Under the pieces are notes generated by a model that worked only from the letters and a program-made list of their open reading frames with translations, was not told where the DNA came from and did not search any database. A DNA stretch of 64,000 bases, taken from assembly GCA_020631735.1 (NCBI GenBank), contig CM036160.1, positions 8,400,746 to 8,464,745 on the forward strand, in the 5' to 3' direction. Below, piece after piece: positions 57,247-64,000 of this stretch (position 1 is the first letter of the stretch; the number at the start of each line of letters is the position of its first letter). Made by a program: the position numbers and the translations under genes. The stretch is from Saccharum officinarum (taxonomy: Eukaryota > Streptophyta > Magnoliopsida > Poales > Poaceae).

Positions 57247-57673
57247 CCAAAGGGGGAGAGAGAGTAGTTTCAGGGGGAGTTTTGAGAGAGGGTTTTTGTT
57301 TTTTCTTGTGTGCTACATTCATGCATCATGTTTACTTTTCAGTCATTGCATTCGTGTGGCATGTCGTCGTGTGATAAACCTTGAGTCTTAATGTTTTATC
57401 CAGTCGCAGTGTTAACACTTGTCACCGTTTTTAATTATAGCTCTAAGGTTGTGCTTCCGTGCCTTACTCCGATTTCTTATGAGCTATATCTGTATGTGTA
57501 CTAACGTTCTTTGTCTTATCTTATGAGTACACTCTTTTGGCTTGGGGCACATAAGCAATTCCTAACCCCTTGTGCTTATTGCTTTTTGCTTATGTGAACC
57601 ATGCATGCTCGAAAACCTCAACTCAAATCTTTTATATCTTAGTGTTGTCATCAATCACCAAAAAGGGGGAGAT
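57247..57673 (+). promoter_or_regulatory. Multiple polypurine tracts
   Basis: AAAGGGGGAGAGAGAG near 57250 and CAGGGGGAG near 57271 precede the tract that abuts the 3' LTR, AAAAAGGGGGAGAT (57660-57673). The last one primes plus-strand synthesis; extra upstream tracts are a recognised sirevirus feature. Confidence 0.75.
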
Positions 57674-59280
57674 TGAAAGCATCTAGGCCCCGAGGTTTGG
57701 TTTCGGCAATTGATGACAACGCTTTATTACCATGACTAACGTGTGTTTTGCAGAAACTTTGGTAAGTTAGGTCATGGAGGTTTTAACTGCTTTGGGCACC
57801 ATGGTATTCATGCCCCTTGATGGAAATCGTTTCGGTTTTCAAAAGAGTGACGTCAAGATTAAGGACGGTTAGTTCCGGATGTCGAGGTGTTGTGATACAT
57901 TTGGAATAATCGTTAGGATCTTCGTTTTTCTCTTTTGGCCGTACTATAAAGGGGGGCATGAGCGGGTAGCTTGACCTAGGCGAGTCCTACATTTAGGTGT
58001 GGTGCACACTTGTTAAACTTGGCGCTAGGCAGCTCTAGAATAGCTCAAAGTTCAGTTGGAAGCAACTTGGTTCAAGTTGTGACGCGTTTCGGAGAGTTTC
58101 GGGTCGTTTTCCCATGACCGGACGCGGTCCTCGGCATGATCGGACGCGTCCGGTCAGTACAGTTCCGCGGCTAGGGTTTCAGCTCTGATGACCGGACGCG
58201 GTCCTCGCAAGGACCGGACGCGGTGGTCAGAAGTCGACACGTGTCACTTGAGGGAAACACCCAATCGGACGCGACCTGGGTGTGATCGGCGCGTCCGGTC
58301 ACAGTCCAGTAAGGCCCAGAGACGACCGGACGCGTCCGATCATCACCGATCGGACGCGGTCGCGCGTCCGGTGCGAGTACAGTATGCTCCCTGCACGATC
58401 GGACGCGTCCGGTCGCCCCTGACCGGTGCGTCCGGTCACTCAGTTGTTTTTCGGATTTCGACCGTTACGAGCGACCGGTGCGTCCGGTCAGTTCAACCGT
58501 CGCGTCCGGTCAGCCCGTGTTTTGCTGAGTCAGCGGGTAACGGTTCGTTTTGTCTGTGGGGTGTATAAATACATCCCCACCACCTCTTTTAGAGGTCTCT
58601 TGCTCATTTGATCAACTGAAAAACACTTTTGGAGTGCAAGGGAGTGCAAGAGCACTAGTGAGGATAGAGATTTGAGAATCAAAGCTTGAGAGTTCCTCAC
58701 TAGCGATTAGAGAGTAGCAAGTGTGCATCCACCTTCTCATTTGGGCTCGTAGTGGTCAAGTAAGAGTTCTAGCTTGTTACTCTTGGTGATCGCCATCACC
58801 TAGACGGCGTGGTGGTGATTGGGAGTTCGGTGATCATCCGGCGGAGCTTGTGGATGACCCAACTCATCTTGTGAGCGGTTTTGGGTGATTCACCGCGACG
58901 GAGTGTCGAAGAATCAACCCATAGAGAGCACTTGATCCTTGCGCGGATCAAGGGGGAGCTACACCCTTGCGCGGGTGCTCCAACGAGGACTAGTGGGGAG
59001 TGGCGACTCTCCGATACATCGGAAAAACATTGCCGTTTTCCTTGCCCCTTTACATTCAAGCATTTACATTCTCGTATTTACTTTCATTGCTTGTTTTACA
59101 TTCCTAGATTTGCCATGCTAGACTAGGATTGGAAACTAGGGTGCAAAACTTTGTATCGGTAGACTCTCTAGGAACAAAAGTAGACACTAGGGGTGAATTC
59201 CGGCTTGTATGATTTAATTCTTGCATTTAATTTTTAGAAAAGCCCAATTCACCCCCCTCTTGGGCATCTTGATCCTTTCA
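57674..59280 (+). repeat. 3' LTR of complete sirevirus
   Basis: 1607 bp, TGAAAGCATC to CCTTTCA, followed directly by the AATAC target duplication. It aligns with the 5' LTR and the LTR at 9419-11022; its palindrome spacing agrees better with the latter than the 5' LTR does. Confidence 0.94.
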
Positions 59281-59956
59281 AATACATTTTAATTCTCACA
59301 TTTAAAATTTGAATTTTTCAAACAACCTCGATGAAGAAAGGACCAAAACAAAAGTTGTAGATCTTAAAAAGTTATGCAACTTTGTAGTTGACAACTTTTT
59401 CATTTGAATTCATTTATTCAAGGAAAATTATGGCCGAATTTTCTCACATTTGAAATTCAAAATTTTCGTAGATCTCAAAAAGTTATAAAACTTTATAGTT
59501 CACAACCTTTTTATTTGAATTCATTTAGTATCCCAAATACTCATTTCAAAACCGGATGAAGATAGAATGAGGAGGACGAATATCCCAAATGGACGTAAGT
59601 GTCTTATAGGTCGACTCCTTAGCGGACAAACACGCAAAGTTTGAGGCCGTGGGTTCGTGCGCTGCTGGCCGCAAAGTGCACAAAAAATCTCGTGATTTGG
59701 ATTATAAAAATCTAGTGACTGTGTGGCTAGCAGCTAGCTGGTGGGGTCTCTCCAAATATTAAAAACAATTTTGCTATTTTTGAGCTCTTTTTTCATCTTC
59801 TTTTTGAGTTTTCTGAAAACCTTACCACTGTCGGTTCTAAGACCGACAATGATGAGCCCCCCTCATCACTGCCGCTTTGGTTGTGCTGGTTCAAAAACCT
59901 GAACCAGCAGTGATGAAGTTTTTGAACCGGCATTGATAGTCCATTCTGGGGTAGTT
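59281..59956 (+). mobile_element. CACTA-like host DNA and terminus, right of sirevirus
   Basis: 59281-59530 repeats aaagttgtagatct, aaaaagttat and tttatttgaattcattta. At 59824-59956 come ccactgtcggttctaagacc, catcactgcc, aaccagcagtgatg, aaccggcattgat and finally CCATTCTGGGGTAGTT. These are the subterminal repeats and a degraded TAGTG terminus of a CACTA transposon. 59957-60243 shows nothing further. Confidence 0.6.
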
Positions 59957-60246
59957 AACATTATATTATAGCGCTTGATAATTGGATGCTCAGGCAATTT
60001 GTGTCAATTATTTTTTGTTTGCGCTCCTTGTTGTTGAAACAAATCAGTTTCTATTAGCGATACTCTACTGACTATTTTGAAATGAATAGTTATGCATAAA
60101 ACTAAAATAATGACCTGGTGTTTGATAAAGGTCACACAAATACCTTTTTCTTGGTTCTTTCATGAATGGATTCTTGAGGCATGTAGGCTACTAGAATAAT
60201 CAAGAGCCATGTAGTTTTTTTTATCTAAGGGATGGTCTTTCGGTTA

Positions 60247-60439
60247 GAGCAACTCTAACAGCTTGGCTAAAATTAGTAGCCAGATTCCACTGTTTAACTA
60301 TTTTGTAAAACAAAAAACTTCTAAAAAAGAAGAGGTCCACAATAGCCTCGCTATTTTACAAAGTCAAATAGCGAGTGCCCGTGGTTGGATTTATATGGCC
60401 ATCGAAAATCAAGGAATAACCAAGTTGTTGAAGTTGCTC
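60247..60439. mobile_element. Tourist-like (PIF/Harbinger) MITE
   Basis: A 193-bp element. It starts GAGCAACTCTAACAGCTTGG and its end reads GAGCAACTTCAACAACTTGG on the other strand, so the termini match at about 16 of 20 bases. TTA flanks it at 60244-60246 and 60440-60442. Confidence 0.85.
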
Positions 60440-60539
60440 TTACTTTCTTGGATTTGAGCTAGTTTTGAACTTCTCAGTGCATGTGCTTTGAACTGTAATT
60501 AGTTCAAATTCTCAGTGCATATGTGCGTATAGTAAGTGT

Positions 60540-61117
60540 GGACTGATGCTCTTTGTTTCAAAAGGGCTGAAGTCGATTTTTTTACATTATTTGAAAGCAC
60601 ATAAGTTAATACTAAAATTAAATAGAATAAAATCCATGGAACCCAAGTAATCGATGTGGCTTATTGAAAATGAAACTCAAAAGTGTGAAAAGAATTTGTC
60701 TTTGGTGCACATTGCGGTGGTGGGAGGATAAGTCAACAGTCATTTTACATTATTCTTATAGAGGCAGTAAGTAACAAAAGTGAAAAAAAAACTGTCAAGA
60801 GTAGTTAATAAAAAATACAAAATTGTCTAGGGTCCATAAGCAAATAAGGAAAGCTTCTTGTATCGTGTGCAGCTTGGATCCACCACTCTAAACTTTATAC
60901 CTCTAAACTTTAAAGTCTCTAAACATGTGTGTGCTTGGAATTTGTGACAAGTTCAAATTCTCATGCATATGGACTGATGCCTTTTGTCTGAAGAGGGCTG
61001 AAGTCGATTTTTTACATTATTTAAAAGCACATAAGTTAATATTAAAATAAAATAGAATAAAATCCACGGAACCCAGGTAAACGTTGTGGCTTATTGAAAA
61101 TGAAACTCAAAAGTGTA
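60540..61117 (+). repeat. Direct duplication of about 150 bp
   Basis: 60540-60687 and 60971-61116 match along their length (gggctgaagtcgattttt, aaagcacataagttaata, gaataaaatcca, ttattgaaaatgaaactc). A short preceding block (agttcaaattctca) is also shared. The copies differ at scattered sites, so the duplication is old. The remainder to 61500 shows no gene. Confidence 0.8.
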
Positions 61118-61539
61118 CCTTGTACCCCTCTCACAAATCTTCCTCTGTTATCATGAGCACACCTCATGAGTTTTCAGTGTCACATGACTTTTGTCAGGCA
61201 CGACAAAACAATTAAATCCATTGTCATGAAGCCCTTCCAATTAAGGCCCTCTTGACCCACTATGGATTTTTTTTCATGTGCATCAGCAATCTATGATTAA
61301 ATTAAATGTTTTTTCTTGTAGAAATTAAATAATGAAAAACATTAGCCAGCCAGTTGGCTTAAGAAGCCCCCATGCGCAAAAATCATTTCTACAGATGGTT
61401 CTTTAAGAAGACTGCATGTAGAAACCACTTGCATTATTGGAGGCCTTTTGCCTATGGAAATCATGTGGAACAGGACTGCCTGTAAAAATGTTTTCCTTAT
61501 TAGGGGCTGTTTGGAGCAAAGGTTTTTTCAAAGGAAGAC

Positions 61540-62991
61540 TTCCACTGCATCCGGGAGATTCTGGAGCTGTTCGCCGGTGCCTCCGGCCTCTCCACAAACC
61601 TCGACAAATGCACAATGACCCCAATCTGTTGCTCTCAGGAAGACATCCAGGCCGTGCAGCAAGTCTTACCTTGCAAGATCCAAGAGTTCCCGACGAAGTA
61701 CCTGGGTGCGCCAGTCTCATTGTCCAGGCTCAACCGCGCCGAGGAGCAACAACTTGTCGATAAGGTGGCAGCTCGAATTCCAACATGGAAGGGCGGACTC
61801 CTGACAAATGCAGGGAGGGCAACTCTTACTTAGACAACACTATCTGCTATCCCAGTCCATGTTTCAATTTGTTGCAATCTGTTGGCGTGGGCTATTCGAC
61901 AGATTGACAAGAGGCGACAAGCGTTTCTTTGCGCGGGTACTGAGTCTGTCTCTGGCAGGCGGTGCAGGGTCGCTTGGCCCATAGCGTGCTCCCCAAGGAA
62001 CATGGAGGGCTGGGGCTGCCCAACCTCCGGGTGCTTGGCTTCGCGCTTCGCCTTCGATGGGAGTGGCTGCGACGGACACATCCTGATGCGGCTTGGGCAC
62101 AGCTACCTTCAAAGCCGAAACATGTTGTCGCTGCAATGTTCAGTGCTTCTGTTACTGTCCAGGTTGGTGATGGCACCACCACACGCTTCTGGACGAATTC
62201 CTGGCTACCGGACGGCACAATTTGTGCTTTCGCGCCAAATCTCTTCCGAGCGGTCGGGTGCCACCGGTGCAATCGCACAATCAGGGATGCGATGCTGAAC
62301 CACCAGTGGGCAAGGGACATCACCGGTGCGCCGATTGCTCTGGTACTCTGTGAATACGTTCACCTATGGGAAAAGCTCGAAGGGATCCAGCTAACACCGA
62401 TGGACTCCGATCGTTTTATCTGGAAATGGACGGAGAGTGGAGCTTACACCGCCTCATTGGCGTACAGGGCAGTACTTCACAGGGATGATAACCTTGTTTG
62501 GTGCCAAGCAAGTTTGGAGATCGGCAGTGCCGCCCGAGCTCAAATTCTTCTTCTAGCTTGCTCTTCATGGGCGCCTGTGGATAGCTGAGCGTCACAAGCG
62601 GCACGGCCTACAACAAGACGCAGTCTGTGTGCTCTGTGATCAACAAGATGAGACCACCTATCACTTTCTGGCCTCATGCGTGTTCACTCGTGAGGTATGG
62701 CACCGACTGCTCTCAAGGCTGGAGATGAAACACCTAGTTCCGCTTGATGGTTCTTGTCTGTCGGACTCGTGGCAGAACACAAGAACAGCCATTCCGAAGC
62801 CCTTCAAGCGAACCTTCGACTCGCTTATGCTGCTCGTCTCTTGGAAGGTCTGGAAGGAACACAATCGGAGAACATTTGACAACAACACGAGGACACCGTC
62901 TCAATTGTGCGCGCTGATTTTGGAGGAGGCAGACACCTGGATCGCCGCGGGCTTTCGTAGCCTCGCGTTGTTGATCGTCTTAGCTAACTAG
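61540..62991 (+). pseudogene. LINE ORF2 C-terminal part
   Basis: Begins within the RT thumb region (CIREILELFAGASGLSTNLD, then FPTKYLGAPVSLSRL and KVAARIPTWKGGLLTNAGRA). It is stopped by TAG near 61831 and frameshifted. It continues as SVLPKEHGGLGLPNLRVL, VQVGDGTTTRFWTNSWLP and FIWKWTESGAYTASLAYRAV to 62588. The zf-RVT end MLCDQQDETTYHFLASC, then REVWHRLL and VSWKVWKEHNRRTF, runs to 62991. It belongs to a different LINE lineage from the one at 11311-17347. Catalytic motifs A and C are absent through truncation, so it is inactive. Confidence 0.85.
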
Positions 62992-63197
62992 TGGCCGCAG
63001 ACTGCCTTCTCTTTCAATAGTTGCACAGTTAATTTCCTCAGTTTGTACATCTTTACAGCGCCACCGTTGAAGCCGGTGCTTTGTGTAAGTGTTCCAACCT
63101 CCGTTTTGCAACACCGACTGTACTTTGTATCCCACTTCCTCTTAACGAAGCACGTGCCAATGCACGCTTTCGAAAAAAATGGAAACAAAAACACATG
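61540..63197 (+). mobile_element. 5'-truncated L1-type LINE
   Basis: Only the C-terminal third of ORF2 and the 3'UTR are present, followed by an A-rich tail (63173-63197). AAAGGAAGAC at 61530-61539 and 63198-63207 is the likely 10-bp target duplication; part of it could instead be LINE coding sequence at the left junction. 5' truncation is the normal outcome of incomplete target-primed reverse transcription. Confidence 0.75.
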
Positions 63198-63678
63198 AAA
63201 GGAAGACGAGTAGGCCGTTTGGAACAATGGAATTGAGAGGACCCTTTCCTTTAGAATACTGTAGCAATAACAAGATTTCACAGGAAAAAAAACATATGCT
63301 CCCATATCTGGTTTTCGTTTCCTGCGCTGAAGTCCTAGGCAGCCATGCCATTAGACTCATCCGGGTGGAGTAGATTAATCATTGGTAGCATGTAGACAGT
63401 GGGGACCGTGGAGGTAGATAGGTAATAAAGATTGTCTTTTAGTATCATTGGGTCCCATAAGTCATAGTAGAAATAAAAATACTAATGCTCCACGTTTAGC
63501 CTATAATTAAGTACCATTAGCTTTTAATCTATTTCAATGTTTCAAGTTTTCCTCTATTACATCTTCCTTTGTTCCAAATACCTCTTGTATTTTTCCTGTG
63601 TTTTTCCATTCCCCATTCCATTCATGCTTTTCTTTCCATTCCTCTGTTTTATATTTCTGAGTTCCAAACAGGCCCTTA

Positions 63679-64000
63679 GTGGATGTCTTGTAAGTGTGAA
63701 AAAGAATAGTAGCTTGTGCTGCCCATGAAATCATATATAGGAAGCACTCATGCGGACTTAATCTGAGTACATTATGTAGACCACGAGTCATTTTATTTAT
63801 ATATATATTGTTATATACACGGAGTGATCAAAGTGAAAGGAAAAGCAAAGCCACCAAGAGCGATTAATCAAACCAAAAGTAAAAGCAAAGGCTAAAGCTA
63901 ACAATTGAAAGGTAGCATGTTTAGAGGGTATTATTGGAGGTTGTGGGCCATTGGGGGTGACAGACACAAGCGCTAAGGGACAAAAAATGGACCGATTGTT
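63679..64000. other. Right edge, no recognised feature
   Basis: AT-rich sequence with a short (TA)n-like patch at about 63797-63810 and no frame of note. Confidence 0.4.

Larger units (their letters stand above)
45854..59280 (+). mobile_element. Complete sirevirus (Ty1/copia) with third ORF
   Basis: A 13.4-kb element with 5' LTR, primer-binding site, gag, pol, palindromic cluster with GC-rich leader, ORF3, polypurine tracts and 3' LTR. Direct target duplication AATAC flanks it (45849-45853 and 59281-59285). Protease-integrase-RT-RNase H order marks Ty1/copia. Long gag with coiled coil and two knuckles, multiple polypurine tracts and palindrome-rich LTRs point to the sirevirus genus. All three coding regions have lesions, so it is not autonomous as sequenced. 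Confidence 0.95.
61503..63675. mobile_element. Tourist-like element split by a nested LINE
   Basis: The left end GGGGCTGTTTGGAGCAAAGG (61503) and right end GAGTTCCAAACAGGCCC (to 63675) are near-inverse, and both are flanked by TTA (61500-61502 and 63676-63678). Without the LINE (61540-63197) and one copy of its target duplication, the element would be about 0.5 kb. Confidence 0.55.

Overview
This is a plant nuclear window, almost certainly from a panicoid grass, most likely the Saccharum/Miscanthus/Sorghum group. The reasons are grass-type MITEs, two sirevirus (Ty1/copia) elements, L1-type LINEs, CACTA and Ds-like debris, and grass-type NLR and type I MADS sequences. Species is inferred only from the repeat style. 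Most of the window is transposable-element DNA. There is a 100-N assembly gap at 45567-45666.

Left arm (1-17.9 kb): several MITEs; a near-perfect hairpin MULE-like element (1765-2482, 10-bp target duplication); a minus-strand sirevirus truncated at its 3' end (2583-11022, intact pol, one LTR); a full-length minus-strand L1-type LINE (11311-17347, 13-bp target duplication); and a compound foldback repeat (17359-17525).

Middle (18-42 kb): the host-gene part. Two type I (M-alpha-like) MADS-box genes lie in the same orientation (19104-20051 and 26396-27553) with related promoters, and both reading frames end inside inserted repeats. Two single-finger C2H2 genes on the minus strand (30270-30992 and 38782-39504, 240 aa each) lie in about 2.2-kb duplicated blocks. 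Between them are a broken NLR fragment, a gypsy LTR with its leader, CACTA-like ends, a tRNA-derived SINE head, LINE remnants and a Stowaway MITE.

Right arm (42-64 kb): a probable solo LTR, a Ds-like element with perfect 8-bp target duplication, a 134-bp tandem duplication, the gap, then a complete plus-strand sirevirus (45854-59280, both LTRs, target duplication AATAC) nested in CACTA-like DNA. It carries gag, pol and a third long reading frame. After it come a Tourist-like MITE, a direct duplication, and a 5'-truncated LINE nested in a larger Tourist-like element.

The most interesting signal is inside the sirevirus family. The cluster of GACCGGACGCGTCCGGTC-like palindromes found in the LTR just upstream of its TATA box recurs between pol and ORF3. 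There it is followed by a TATA-like box, an 11-bp sequence shared with the LTR promoter, and a leader that looks like a host 5'UTR. This suggests a second, internal promoter for ORF3.
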